Part shown: positions 16,242 through 25,235 of the stretch, one piece after another | Layout of the letters: each line of letters opens with the position of its first letter | How positions within the stretch are numbered: position 1 is the first letter of the stretch | Source: Blastocatellia bacterium | GTDB taxonomy: Bacteria; Acidobacteriota; Blastocatellia; HR10; J050 | Reading direction: 5' to 3' | NCBI GenBank assembly: GCA_025054955.1 | Contig: JANWZE010000036.1 | Coordinates: 1-47,365 of the forward strand | Length of the DNA: 47,365 nt | Translations under genes and position numbers: made by a program | The notes under the pieces: model-generated | Databases searched by the model: none | What the model was told of the DNA's origin: nothing | Seen by the model: the letters and a program-made list of their open reading frames with translations, nothing else

Positions 16242-18392
16242 TCACGGCGCGAGCCCGACACGGCGCGCCAACGTGACGAACCGAGGGTCAGACCGCCAAC
16301 GGTCCCACAGCGGATGAACCTTGAAAAACGACGGCGGGAGGGTGCGTTGCTCATAAGCCTTTTTGAGCCAGATGAACATCTTCTCTTGATCGTCGAGCCC
16401 GGCATAGACGAGCGCAATGGCATAGGCTGAGGCGTAGGTCTGTTGAGCCGAAGCGAGCAGGTTGCTCAGAATTTTCCTGGCCTCCTCTTTGTTTCCCGAT
16501 ACAGCATAGGCATGAGCGAGTAAGGCTGCTGTGGTTTTGTGGCCAGTGTATTCGACAGCGCGTTGTAATTCTGAGATGGCGTCACGAACGCGGCCGGTTT
16601 GCAAGTAGACTAGTGCCAAGTCACGGCGTGCCGAAGCTGACGTTGCATCGAGTTCAAGCGCGTGGCGGAAGGCTTCGACGGCTTGATCATACTGACGGGC
16701 GAAGTAGTGTCGCAATCCGAGTTGAGCGGCAATGCTCGGTGATGCTCGGTCGAGCGCTTGTGCTTGCCGAATATGCTCGATGGCTTGCTCATGGCGTCCC
16801 ATGGCCGATAGAAATTCGCTATACCATTGATGAGCTATCAGCAGGGAAGGGTCAAGCGCGAGAGCGCGACGAAAAGCTATTTCGGCGTTATTCCAGTCCC
16901 ACTCGTATCGCAGGTGAATGTAGCCCAACTGCGCATGCGCGTCGGCCATCGTATCATCGAGCCTCAATGCTTTGGTCAAGGCTTGTTTGGCTTTGGGAAA
17001 AAAGTCCTGGGGCGGTCGCGTTTCGTAGTGGCTCTGGATGAGGTAACAGTCGGCCAGGTCAACATAAGCGACGGCCAGGTTAGGGTCAAGCCGGATAGCT
17101 CGTTGGAATGAGGCGATGGCGTGATCAAGGGCTTGTCCTGTGCGGCGCTCGTATTGTTCTCGGCCTTGCAAATAAGCTTGTAACGCGGCAGCGTTGCTGG
17201 TCTGACGTTTGGCAAGCTCCCGTTTGGCATCTTGACGTATTGCGGTCGGCGTTGGTGTTTGATGGGTCGTCTCAGCGGACGATGGTGACTGTATGGGCGC
17301 CTGTGGTTCTGCACAACAGATCATGAAGCCGGTGATGAGCAGCCCCATGAGCATGCTGAGCAGACGAATATCCGGGCGACGCAGGCTGTTGGACAAGAGG
17401 TTGGCCAGTTGCCTGTCAGAGCGTTGCACGGCGCGGCGTTCACGCTCTCGCTGCTCCAGAATTGCTGCTCGTCGTTGCCAAGCAGCCCAGAAGGCTCGCC
17501 AAAATGAGAAGTTCGCTGTGAGCGGCGCGGCGAACAATAAGAGCAGAACGACGACGATGTGTTCAATCAGGAAGCGCCGATCATGGAGATTGATCCAGTG
17601 CGTGATGAGCCGGTTGCGTTGAGCAATCTCTTGAACCTGGCGTTGCTCAAAGTGTGAGCCAATGGTGGAGCTCGTCGCATGATAAACGACTGCCTGCGGT
17701 TCGTAGAGAATTTTCCAGCCGCGCTTCCAGGCTCTCCAACTCAGGTCTACATCCTCCCAGTAGAAGGGGGCGAGCAAGCAGTTGAATCCGCCAAGCGCTC
17801 GCAGCTTATCAGCAGAGAACGCGGAAAACCCGCCGCTCGCCAGCATGGAATAGTAGTCGCCGGTTACTGGTTGCTGGTGGCCGGTTTCTGGCAACTGTCC
17901 ACGGGTCACTGTGCACTGTTGACTGTTCACATCGTAGTTGGCATGAACGCGCCAGAAGCCGCGTTTGAATTGACCAACTTTGCCGGCTGTGGCCACCGTG
18001 TTGGTGTGCATATCGAGCGCCTTACAGCAGACGGCGAAGACGGACGGGTCAGCGAAGTGAGGGACGAGATACAACAGCACATCTGCATTCACAGAGACAT
18101 CATTGTTCAAGAGGAAGATAATTGGATATCGAGCCTGCGCCAATCCCACGTTGCAAGCAGGGCCGAAGCCTTCGTTGCGTTCCTTTCTAGCAACGACGAT
18201 GTGAGGATGGGCGTCGCGTAACCAGTCGGCTGTTGCATCTGTGCTACCGTCATCAACCACGATCACTTCGACATCATAGCCAGTTTGGCTCACATAGGTT
18301 TGACCAGCGCGGTGAACTGAACCGAGAAATCGCTCCAGCAAGTGGCGACCATTCCAGGTCGGAATAATGATGGTGACGTCCCAGTCGCTCAT
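16242..18392 (-). CDS. Family 2 glycosyltransferase fused to a TPR protein
   Basis: A 716-residue fusion. Residues 1 to about 270 are a GT-A family 2 glycosyltransferase: IIIPTWNG, IVVDDGSTD, NNDV at 96-99 as the metal motif, and FYWEDVDLSWR. A membrane helix follows at about 275-297. A second hydrophobic run starts at M347 (MLMGLLITGFMICCAEP) and looks like the lipoprotein signal of a separate protein. TPR repeats fill about 395-690. The end (PLWDRWRSDPRFVTLARRVG) is a terminus common in acidobacterial TPR proteins. Residues about 156-177 are encoded by a repeat-like insert (17860-17932). No ribosome site precedes the start; a duplicated 36-base repeat lies just upstream. Confidence 0.82.
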   Translation of the reverse strand: MSDWDVTIIIPTWNGRHLLERFLGSVHRAGQTYVSQTGYDVEVIVVDDGSTDATADWLRDAHPHIVVARKERNEGFGPACNVGLAQARYPIIFLLNNDVSVNADVLLYLVPHFADPSVFAVCCKALDMHTNTVATAGKVGQFKRGFWRVHANYDVNSQQCTVTRGQLPETGHQQPVTGDYYSMLASGGFSAFSADKLRALGGFNCLLAPFYWEDVDLSWRAWKRGWKILYEPQAVVYHATSSTIGSHFEQRQVQEIAQRNRLITHWINLHDRRFLIEHIVVVLLLLFAAPLTANFSFWRAFWAAWQRRAAILEQRERERRAVQRSDRQLANLLSNSLRRPDIRLLSMLMGLLITGFMICCAEPQAPIQSPSSAETTHQTPTPTAIRQDAKRELAKRQTSNAAALQAYLQGREQYERRTGQALDHAIASFQRAIRLDPNLAVAYVDLADCYLIQSHYETRPPQDFFPKAKQALTKALRLDDTMADAHAQLGYIHLRYEWDWNNAEIAFRRALALDPSLLIAHQWYSEFLSAMGRHEQAIEHIRQAQALDRASPSIAAQLGLRHYFARQYDQAVEAFRHALELDATSASARRDLALVYLQTGRVRDAISELQRAVEYTGHKTTAALLAHAYAVSGNKEEARKILSNLLASAQQTYASAYAIALVYAGLDDQEKMFIWLKKAYEQRTLPPSFFKVHPLWDRWRSDPRFVTLARRVGLAP
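17860..17932. repeat. Short repeat-rich insert inside the glycosyltransferase frame
   Basis: The stretch is made of related words: CCGGTTACTGGTTGCTGG, CCGGTTTCTGGCAACTG, GGTCACTGTGCACTG and TTGACTGTTCAC. It encodes about 22 residues (NSQQCTVTRGQLPETG then HQQPVT) between the conserved blocks HANYDV and GDYYSMLASGGF. Family members as I recall them need only a short linker there. The reading frame is preserved. It resembles an intergenic repeat that landed in a loop. Confidence 0.6.
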
Positions 18393-18403
18393 GAAGGATG
18401 GAC

Positions 18404-18510
18404 GGTCGAAGATCGGGAGTGGTTCGGCACGGTCTTCTTCGCGTGCATCATGTTGTGCAACAAGCGCACTGGCTGGTCGAAGATCGGGAGTGGTTCGGCA
18501 CGGTCTCCTT
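18404..18510. repeat. 36-base direct repeat pair between nuoN and the glycosyltransferase
   Basis: Copies at 18404-18439 and 18475-18510 differ at one base and share GGTCGAAGATCGGGAGTGG. The period is 71 bases. The left copy begins 12 bases upstream of the glycosyltransferase start codon, so it lies in its leader. Confidence 0.85.
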
Positions 18511-18531
18511 CACCCATCCACGCTGTTCAGC

Positions 18532-20082
18532 TCACAATCCGAGCAGTTGGCGGGCGGCTGTTTCCGTGAACGTGATGAACGGTTTGGGATACACGCCGAT
18601 GAGCAGCACCAGCACGGTGGCGGCCACCAACGCCGTATGCAAGCTGGTAGAAAGCGCCAGCGGTTCCTTCTCGGTGGCTTGCCCCATGAACATGGCTTTG
18701 ATAAACCGGGCGTAGTAGTAAAGCGAGACGGCCGTATTCAGCACGGCGATCACAGCCAGAATGACCAACCAACGATTGCCCGTTTCGATCAATCCGGCAA
18801 ACAGATAGTATTTTCCGATGAAGCCGGCCGTCGGCGGAATGCCGGTAAGACTCAGCAGGAAGATGGTCATCATCACGGCCATGGCCGGATGTCGGTGGAT
18901 CAGCCCATTGAAGTTATCAACGAGTTCGCCCGGAATGTCAGCGCGTCGCTGTGCGATGATCACGCCCCACGCGCCCAGATTCATGAAGACATAAACGAGC
19001 AGGTAGATGACCAAGCCTGTATAGCCAGTTCGATTGCCGGCAATGAGGCCCAGCAGCAAGTAACCGGCGTGTGAGATTGAGGAGTAGGCCATCAGCCGCT
19101 TGGCATTGGTTTGTGTGAGCGCCGCCAAGTTGCCCCACGTCATGGTGAGGGCAGAAATGACCACTAGCAAGCCAATCCAGCCAGGAGTGCCTCCGGTAAG
19201 GTCGCCACGCAGCCCGCCAAGGCCATCATGGAAAATCCGCGCGAAGATAGCAAACGTCGCTGCCTTCGGCCCGACCGACATGAATGCCGTGACAGAGCTG
19301 GGAGCGCCTTCGTAGGCGTCAGGGCACCACATGTGAAACGGCACAGCCGCAATCTTGAACAACAATCCGGCAGCGATGAAGATCATGCCGGCTGTCGCCA
19401 CGAATCCGCTCAGCAATTCGGCAGGCAATTTGCTAATGGCCGCTGCGATCTTTTCCAGGTTGGTTTCACCGGTCAGGCCATAGATTAACGACATGCCGTA
19501 GAGAAAGACGCCGGAGGAGAAGATGCCCAACAGGAAGTACTTCATCGCTGCTTCATTGGAACGCCGGTCGCTCTTGAAGTAGGCGACTAACACATAAGTG
19601 GTCACGGCCATCAATTCAAAGCTGATGAAGATCGTGAGCAGGCTGGTACTGGATGCCATCAGCATCATGCCAGAGGTGGCGAATAAGACCAGCGCATAGT
19701 ATTCGCCGCGCTGCTCCCGTTCGACATCAAGGAACTTGATTGACAAGGCCACGGTGAAGAGCGCGACCAGCAGGAAGATTGCCTTAAACACCAGCGAGAA
19801 CTCGTCCACAACATAGGTGTCGTAGAATCCCGGCACGGCCGAGCCGGTGGTTCTCAGAAGCCGGAACAGTTGAATCAATGAGACGGCGCCGGCCAGCAGT
19901 CCGGCCAAGCTCACATAAGCAGACCATCGCCGTTGCCGCTCCGTCAGCCAGAGTTCCAGCACCAGCAGAAAGCAGGCCACAGCGATGATAATCATTTCTG
20001 GCATCAGCAGCGTGATGGCTTGTTCGACCAACGCTCGCCAATCAGGCCCTGTCGTGAGCATCAACAACAATGGCGTCATCAT
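18532..20082 (-). CDS. nuoN: NADH-quinone oxidoreductase subunit N
   Basis: A 516-residue antiporter-like membrane subunit of complex I, with about 14 transmembrane helices; it helps translocate protons across the cytoplasmic membrane. Conserved blocks include AAMKYFLLGIFSSG, LFKIAAVPFHMWCPDAYEG and KRLMAYSSISHAGY. The start at ATG 20082 (MMTPLLL) was chosen because the 27 codons upstream come from the repeat-bearing spacer. It is the last gene of the nuoC-N operon, in the usual L-M-N order. Confidence 0.95.
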   Translation of the reverse strand: MMTPLLLMLTTGPDWRALVEQAITLLMPEMIIIAVACFLLVLELWLTERQRRWSAYVSLAGLLAGAVSLIQLFRLLRTTGSAVPGFYDTYVVDEFSLVFKAIFLLVALFTVALSIKFLDVEREQRGEYYALVLFATSGMMLMASSTSLLTIFISFELMAVTTYVLVAYFKSDRRSNEAAMKYFLLGIFSSGVFLYGMSLIYGLTGETNLEKIAAAISKLPAELLSGFVATAGMIFIAAGLLFKIAAVPFHMWCPDAYEGAPSSVTAFMSVGPKAATFAIFARIFHDGLGGLRGDLTGGTPGWIGLLVVISALTMTWGNLAALTQTNAKRLMAYSSISHAGYLLLGLIAGNRTGYTGLVIYLLVYVFMNLGAWGVIIAQRRADIPGELVDNFNGLIHRHPAMAVMMTIFLLSLTGIPPTAGFIGKYYLFAGLIETGNRWLVILAVIAVLNTAVSLYYYARFIKAMFMGQATEKEPLALSTSLHTALVAATVLVLLIGVYPKPFITFTETAARQLLGL

Positions 20083-20233
20083 AGGTCTCTTCTCACCGAG
20101 CGGATTGCAGATGGCGGATTGCAGACGTGAAGAAGCATCTGACGCACTGGTTGAACAGGACACCAGATACTGGATTCTGGAGTTGCAAAAATTTTTTGAC
20201 CCTCAGTCCGCAATCCGCCATCTGCAATCGTCC
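20083..20233. repeat. Inverted repeat in the nuoM-nuoN spacer
   Basis: GATTGCAGATGGCGGATTGC at 20103-20122 is perfectly repeated in reverse complement at 20210-20229. This gives a 20-base stem around an 87-base interior. Each arm itself contains the word GATTGCAG or GGATTGC twice. The rest of the operon has gaps of under 90 bases, so this 151-base spacer is the exception. Confidence 0.85.
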
Positions 20234-21898
20234 TCATTTTTGAGCCTGCACCGGCAGACTGCTTGCGGCATAACCGGGCTGAACCTGTTGCACAATCGTT
20301 TGCACCGGTTTGCCGAAGTAGCTCAAAAACGGCTTGGGATAAATCCCGATCCAGAACGCGAGGATAATCAGCGGCATGAAATAGGCCCATTCACGCGCAT
20401 ACAGATCGGGCAAATTCTTATTCTTCTCGTTAGTGACCGGCCCATACATCGTTCGTTGATACAACCAGAGCATATAAGCCGCGCCGAGCACGATGCCAGA
20501 AGCAGCAAATGCTGCCCAAATCTTGTTAGCTTCAAAGACGCCGCGCAGGATCAGGAATTCGCCGATGAACCCATTGAGCATCGGCAAGCCAATCGAAGAC
20601 ATCGTCATGATCATGAAGACAGCAGCAAAGCCCGGCATCACGTGGCTCAGACCGCCATAATCGCTGATCATGCGTGTGTGCCGCCGCTCGTAAACGACGC
20701 CGACGAGCAAGAACAATGCCCCGGTCGAGATGCCATGATTGATCATCTGCAAGACTGCGCCGTTCAAGCCATTTTCGTTGAGCGCAAAGATGCCCAGCAT
20801 GATCATGCCCATGTGACTGACCGATGAATAGGCGACCAGCCGCTTCCAATCCTTTTGCGCCATCGCCACCAACGCGCCGTAGACGATACCGATGATAGAC
20901 AGCCAAACCATCGCCATGAGGATGGACGGGTGTTTGGTGGCATCAGGAAACATCGGCAGGTTGAAGCGAACGAATCCGTAGGTTCCCAGTTTCAGCAAAA
21001 TTCCAGCCAGCACGACCGATCCAGCCGTCGGCGCTTCCGTATGCGCGTCAGGTAGCCAAGTGTGAAACGGGAACATCGGCACTTTGATGGCAAAGCTGAT
21101 GAAGAAGCCGAGGAATAACCAGATTTGCAAGCCGAGCGGGATGATGCTCTGGCCGTCCAGTCGCGCCGTCCCCAGCGCTTGCAGCGCCATGATGTTAAAC
21201 GTGCCACGACCGTTGGCTGCCAGATCAATGCCGTGACGCATCATTTCGAGCATCGGGCCGTTGGAGCCGGCGATCATCTCTGCTGCCCGCGTCACTGCCT
21301 CGCGCACTTGGTTGGCTTGCGAGCCGGTCATGTATTCCGGGAAGATGAAGTAGAGCTTCAAAATGGCCAGCAACATGACAACCGATCCCAGCAGCGTGTA
21401 GAGGAAGAATTTGATCGCCGCGTACAACCGGTTCTCACTGCCCCACACGCCGATGACGAAGTACATCGGCACGAGCATCACTTCCCAGAAGACGTAAAAC
21501 AGAAACAAATCCATCGAAACGAACACGCCGATGATGCCCGTTTGCAGCAGCAGCATGACCACGTAGTATTCTTTGACTCGCTCCTGAATGTAGTCCCACG
21601 AACAGTAGATGGCGATCACGCCGGTCAGCGCCGCCAGTATCACCAGCATAATGGCGATGCCGTCCACGCCCATTTGGTAACGCGCGCCGATTTGTGGAAT
21701 CCAGTTGTAATCCTCGATGAACTGAATGCCGCCCATCTGACGGTCGTACCGCAGCAACCAGAGCGAAGGCAGGAAGCATACGACTGCCCAGAGATTGGCA
21801 AATAAGCGAATCCCGCGTTTGTTCTCGCGGTTAAAAAACAGCAGGACGATAGCTCCTACGACCGGTAACCAGGTCACGATGCTGAGAATGTTTGGCAT
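20234..21898 (-). CDS. nuoM: NADH-quinone oxidoreductase subunit M
   Basis: A 554-residue antiporter-like membrane subunit of complex I. Family blocks: YYVVMLLLQTGIIGVFVSMDLFLFYVFWE in pieces (conserved Glu in FWEVMLVP), AIKVPMFPFHTWLPDAHTEAP and KRLVAYSSVSHMG. Somewhat longer than E. coli NuoM (about 509) because of a soluble insert around residues 170-220 that contains EAVTRAAEMIAG. A GGGGGAG ribosome-like site precedes the start, and the gap to nuoL is six bases. Confidence 0.95.
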   Translation of the reverse strand: MPNILSIVTWLPVVGAIVLLFFNRENKRGIRLFANLWAVVCFLPSLWLLRYDRQMGGIQFIEDYNWIPQIGARYQMGVDGIAIMLVILAALTGVIAIYCSWDYIQERVKEYYVVMLLLQTGIIGVFVSMDLFLFYVFWEVMLVPMYFVIGVWGSENRLYAAIKFFLYTLLGSVVMLLAILKLYFIFPEYMTGSQANQVREAVTRAAEMIAGSNGPMLEMMRHGIDLAANGRGTFNIMALQALGTARLDGQSIIPLGLQIWLFLGFFISFAIKVPMFPFHTWLPDAHTEAPTAGSVVLAGILLKLGTYGFVRFNLPMFPDATKHPSILMAMVWLSIIGIVYGALVAMAQKDWKRLVAYSSVSHMGMIMLGIFALNENGLNGAVLQMINHGISTGALFLLVGVVYERRHTRMISDYGGLSHVMPGFAAVFMIMTMSSIGLPMLNGFIGEFLILRGVFEANKIWAAFAASGIVLGAAYMLWLYQRTMYGPVTNEKNKNLPDLYAREWAYFMPLIILAFWIGIYPKPFLSYFGKPVQTIVQQVQPGYAASSLPVQAQK

Positions 21899-21904
21899 GG
21901 AACT

Positions 21905-24064
21905 CTAACTCCCCCAGAAGAAATAGGCCGCCGTTGCGATCAGCAGGCCAGCGACAATGACCAGCGCGTAGTTCTGTGCCAGTCCCGTTTGGGCCGCGCG
22001 AAACACCACCGAGAAAATTCGCATGAAGAAGCCAAGAGCATTAACAAGTAGGTCTACGACATACGTGTCAAACCAGCCACTAACGGCGCTGGACATGCGC
22101 GTGAACCACGCTGATCCGTTGACGCCCCCATCCACAACGCTCACATCGGTTTTCCATAAGAGTTTGCTTGAGCCAAGCGTGACGCTACGCACAAAGACGG
22201 CTTCATAGAAATCATCTACCCACAGCTTGTTTACACTGGCCGCATAGAGAGGTTTGAGTGATTCGACCAGCGCTTCTTGTTGCTGTCGGCGATGAATGTA
22301 CAACGTATAGGCCATGTACATGACACCAGCCGCCGCCAGGACCGACACTGCCATCAGCACATATTCCATCGGATCGTGGCCATGAGTGGCCGCGTGCACA
22401 GCGCCGTGTGTGGCATTTGCCTTGTAGATGATGGGGTCCAACCAATGTTCAAACCGATTGCTGCCGCCCAGCGCCGCTGGCACGCCAAGGAAGCCGGCCA
22501 ACGCCGAGCCGGCTGCCAGAATGATCAGCGGAATGGTCATCACACGCGGCGATTCGGTTGGCGGACCGTGATGCTGGTCGTGTTCACCGCTCAGGCCATG
22601 ATGATGATGCCCTGCGGCAGTGGCAAATCGAGGCTCGCCCCAGAACGTCATAGCCATCAGCCGGGTCATGTAAAATGCCGTCATCATTGCTCCGATCAAG
22701 GCAAACAACCACAACACGGGCCCGCCAGGAATCGCGTGAGTCGAATAGGTGCGCCAGAGGATTTCGTCTTTGCTGAAGAAGCCGGCAAACGGAATGATGC
22801 CACAGATGGCCAGCCAGCCGATGAGGAAGGTTTTATAGGTCGTCGGCATGTACTTGGCCAGGCCGCCCATCTGGCGCATATCTTGCTGGTGATGCAACGC
22901 CACGATCACGCTGCCGGCTCCCAGAAACATCAGCGCCTTGAAGAAGGCATGGGTGAACACATGGAAGATGCCCGCCGTGAAAGCGCCGACGCCACAGCCC
23001 AGAAACATGTAACCAAGTTGTGAGATGGTCGAGTAGGCCAAAACTTTCTTGATGTCATTTTGGGCAAAGGCAATGAACGCCGCCAGCAACGCTGTGGCCA
23101 GTCCGATCACGGCGACGATGAACATCATCGTCGGCGACTTCTGAAAGATGACATTGGTGCGAGCCACCATGTAAACGCCTGCTGTGACCATTGTGGCCGC
23201 GTGAATCAACGCAGAAACCGGCGTCGGGCCAGCCATCGCGTCCGGCAACCAGACATAGAGCGGAATCTGAGCGCTCTTGCCCGTCGCGCCAATGAACAAA
23301 CCAAGCGCCAGCCACGATGCAAGCCCCCAGCCCCACATCTGCTCCATGGGCAGGTACGCGTCGTCAGCGGCTTTCTGGAAAACTTCGGAAAATTGCCACG
23401 TGCCGAACAGCGAGAAAATGCCAAACATGGCTAACATGAAGCCAAAATCGCCAATGCGATTAACGATGAACGCCTTGGTGCTGGCGTACTGGGCATCGTC
23501 CCGCGCGAAGAAATATCCGATCAGCAAGTAAGAACACAGCCCGACGCCTTCCCACCCGACAAACATCATCACGAAATTAGAGCCCATCACCAGCGTCAGC
23601 ATCATGAACATGAAGAGATTCAGTTCGGCGAAAAACCGGTAGTACCCGCCATCCCCGCGCATGTAGCCGACAGCAAACACATGGATCAAGAAGCCGACGA
23701 AGGTGACGATGAACATCATGACGCATGAGAGCGGATCAACCTGATAAGACCATTCAACGTACAGTGGCGCCGGCTGGCCGGCCTCCGGCCCATACGTTAT
23801 CTGGCCTTGTCCGCCGAGCATCCAGGTGAACGAGTGGGGAAATCCACCGGCTTCCGACGAAATGTATGGCTGGCCCGTTTCTGCGCGTCCGCTGGTAGCA
23901 TAGTCCCAGATTACGCCCAGCGTGATGATCAAGGACAACAACACCGAGCCGCAGGCGATCAGCGAGACCGCCGACTCGGACAGCTTCCATCGCCGACCCA
24001 ACACGAACAAGAGGAACGAGCTGATCAGAGGAAGCGTTGGAATGAGCCACACCAGTCTCAGCAT
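21905..24064 (-). CDS. nuoL: NADH-quinone oxidoreductase subunit L
   Basis: A 719-residue subunit, the largest antiporter-like protein of complex I, with the long lateral C-terminal helix expected from its length. Diagnostic stretches: MFVGWEGVGLCSYLLIGYF, PLYVWLPDAMAGPTPVSALIH and KVLAYSTISQLGYM. A histidine-rich loop (AAGHHHHGLSGEHDQHHG) sits about 490-507, between late helices; its role is unknown, possibly just variable loop sequence. It starts three bases after nuoK. Confidence 0.95.
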   Translation of the reverse strand: MLRLVWLIPTLPLISSFLLFVLGRRWKLSESAVSLIACGSVLLSLIITLGVIWDYATSGRAETGQPYISSEAGGFPHSFTWMLGGQGQITYGPEAGQPAPLYVEWSYQVDPLSCVMMFIVTFVGFLIHVFAVGYMRGDGGYYRFFAELNLFMFMMLTLVMGSNFVMMFVGWEGVGLCSYLLIGYFFARDDAQYASTKAFIVNRIGDFGFMLAMFGIFSLFGTWQFSEVFQKAADDAYLPMEQMWGWGLASWLALGLFIGATGKSAQIPLYVWLPDAMAGPTPVSALIHAATMVTAGVYMVARTNVIFQKSPTMMFIVAVIGLATALLAAFIAFAQNDIKKVLAYSTISQLGYMFLGCGVGAFTAGIFHVFTHAFFKALMFLGAGSVIVALHHQQDMRQMGGLAKYMPTTYKTFLIGWLAICGIIPFAGFFSKDEILWRTYSTHAIPGGPVLWLFALIGAMMTAFYMTRLMAMTFWGEPRFATAAGHHHHGLSGEHDQHHGPPTESPRVMTIPLIILAAGSALAGFLGVPAALGGSNRFEHWLDPIIYKANATHGAVHAATHGHDPMEYVLMAVSVLAAAGVMYMAYTLYIHRRQQQEALVESLKPLYAASVNKLWVDDFYEAVFVRSVTLGSSKLLWKTDVSVVDGGVNGSAWFTRMSSAVSGWFDTYVVDLLVNALGFFMRIFSVVFRAAQTGLAQNYALVIVAGLLIATAAYFFWGS

Positions 24065-24067
24065 ACG

Positions 24068-24469
24068 TCACCACTTCAGCAGATCAATCTCATCAATCGC
24101 CACCGTCTGGCGATTGCGGTAGAGGGCAATGACAATCCCCAAACCGATCACCGCTTCAGCCGCGGCAACAACGATGATGAATATCGTGAATACATGTCCC
24201 ATGTGCTCGGTGATACGGCCCGATAATTGCCAATAGCGAGTGAACGCAATGAAATTCAAATTGGCGGCGTTCAAGATGAGCTCGATGGACATGAAGATGA
24301 TCAGAATGTTGCGCCGCATCAGCACGCCGGCGACGCCAATTGAAAACAGCAGAAAGCTGAGCAAGATGAAATCAGCCGGCCCTTTCCTGAGCGCCGCTTC
24401 CAAAAAGCCGCTGGCCTGCGGCGCTGCCGTCGGCGCCTGTTGTATCAACCACCATACTGCCGCTACCAC
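24068..24469 (-). CDS. nuoK: NADH-quinone oxidoreductase subunit K
   Basis: A 133-residue small three-helix subunit of complex I. The conserved glutamate lies in SIELILNAANLNF. The second conserved glutamate is in AAAEAVIGLGIVIAL. The protein is about 30 residues longer at the N-terminus than the usual 100. The GTG start at 24469 is nevertheless supported by AGGAGG about six bases upstream. The extension (VAAVWWLIQQAPTAAPQ) is partly hydrophobic. Confidence 0.93.
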   Translation of the reverse strand: MVAAVWWLIQQAPTAAPQASGFLEAALRKGPADFILLSFLLFSIGVAGVLMRRNILIIFMSIELILNAANLNFIAFTRYWQLSGRITEHMGHVFTIFIIVVAAAEAVIGLGIVIALYRNRQTVAIDEIDLLKW

Positions 24470-24549
24470 GAGACCTCCTCTAAGTGCACAATAAACTCAG
24501 CATGTCGAACGAGGATGAACAGCTTCGCGAGTCGTTTATCGTTCATCGT

Positions 24550-25149
24550 TCAATCAAATGTCTCCTCCTGTCGTCGCGTGCGCGCTAGGACGACGGAGCC
24601 GACGATCGCGACAAGCAGCAGCACGGATGCAATCTCAAACGGCAGAGCCGCATCCTGATATAAGGTCATGCCGACTTCTTGCGTGTCTTCGGAGACCCGC
24701 CCAGCGATCGTCGGTTCTTCAGCGGTTTCCGGCGGTGATGCCGGCGCCGGCAACAACGGCGCTGGCGGCTTTTTCCGCACCAATTGGAACGGGTCCTGAC
24801 GAATCCCGAAGTACATCACGCTGGCCACCATCAGAAAGACGAGCACGCCGGCGACATATCGCTGTCGCGTGTATGTCTGAATCGTCTCGGTCAGCTCCTC
24901 ACGCACATTGACAAGCATAATGACAAAGATGAACAACACGACCACACCGCCGACGTAGATCAGAATCTGCGCGCCAGCCACGAATTCAGCATGCAACAGA
25001 AGAAACAACCCGGCCACGCCAATCAACGCGCCCATCAGAAACAAGGCGCCGCGCACCGCCGTGGGCGCCGTGATCAGCGAGAGCGCCATCAGCAGCGTGA
25101 ACAACGCCAACACGTAAAAGAAAATCGCTTGTACGCCCGTCAGTTCCAC
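24550..25149 (-). CDS. nuoJ: NADH-quinone oxidoreductase subunit J
   Basis: A 199-residue membrane subunit of complex I. The N-terminal helices carry the family pattern ALFLMGALIGVAGLFLLLHAEF and QILIYVGGVVVLFIFVIML, whose glycine-rich helix contains the pi-bulge in known structures. A proline-rich loop (about 128-145) precedes the last helix. The GTG start is preceded by AGGGGGA. It sits between nuoI and nuoK in standard order. Confidence 0.93.
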   Translation of the reverse strand: MELTGVQAIFFYVLALFTLLMALSLITAPTAVRGALFLMGALIGVAGLFLLLHAEFVAGAQILIYVGGVVVLFIFVIMLVNVREELTETIQTYTRQRYVAGVLVFLMVASVMYFGIRQDPFQLVRKKPPAPLLPAPASPPETAEEPTIAGRVSEDTQEVGMTLYQDAALPFEIASVLLLVAIVGSVVLARTRRQEETFD

Positions 25150-25235
25150 AAATCCCCCTTTTCATTGACCGCGCCATCAAGCGGCCACTTGGTCGGATGA
25201 ACCGTTCGGTACAGCTCAATCATTGTGTCACCGGC

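Noticed and set aside
19985-20827. A 280-codon plus-strand frame across the nuoM-nuoN spacer
   Set aside because: It runs antisense through nuoM and the inverted repeat, with no ribosome site and a Gln/His-rich composition typical of a shadow frame.
21040-21070. A GGTAGCC word followed by TGTGAAACG in nuoM, similar to the hairpin-B linker
   Set aside because: No second stem arm follows and it lies in a conserved nuoM coding stretch, so it is chance.
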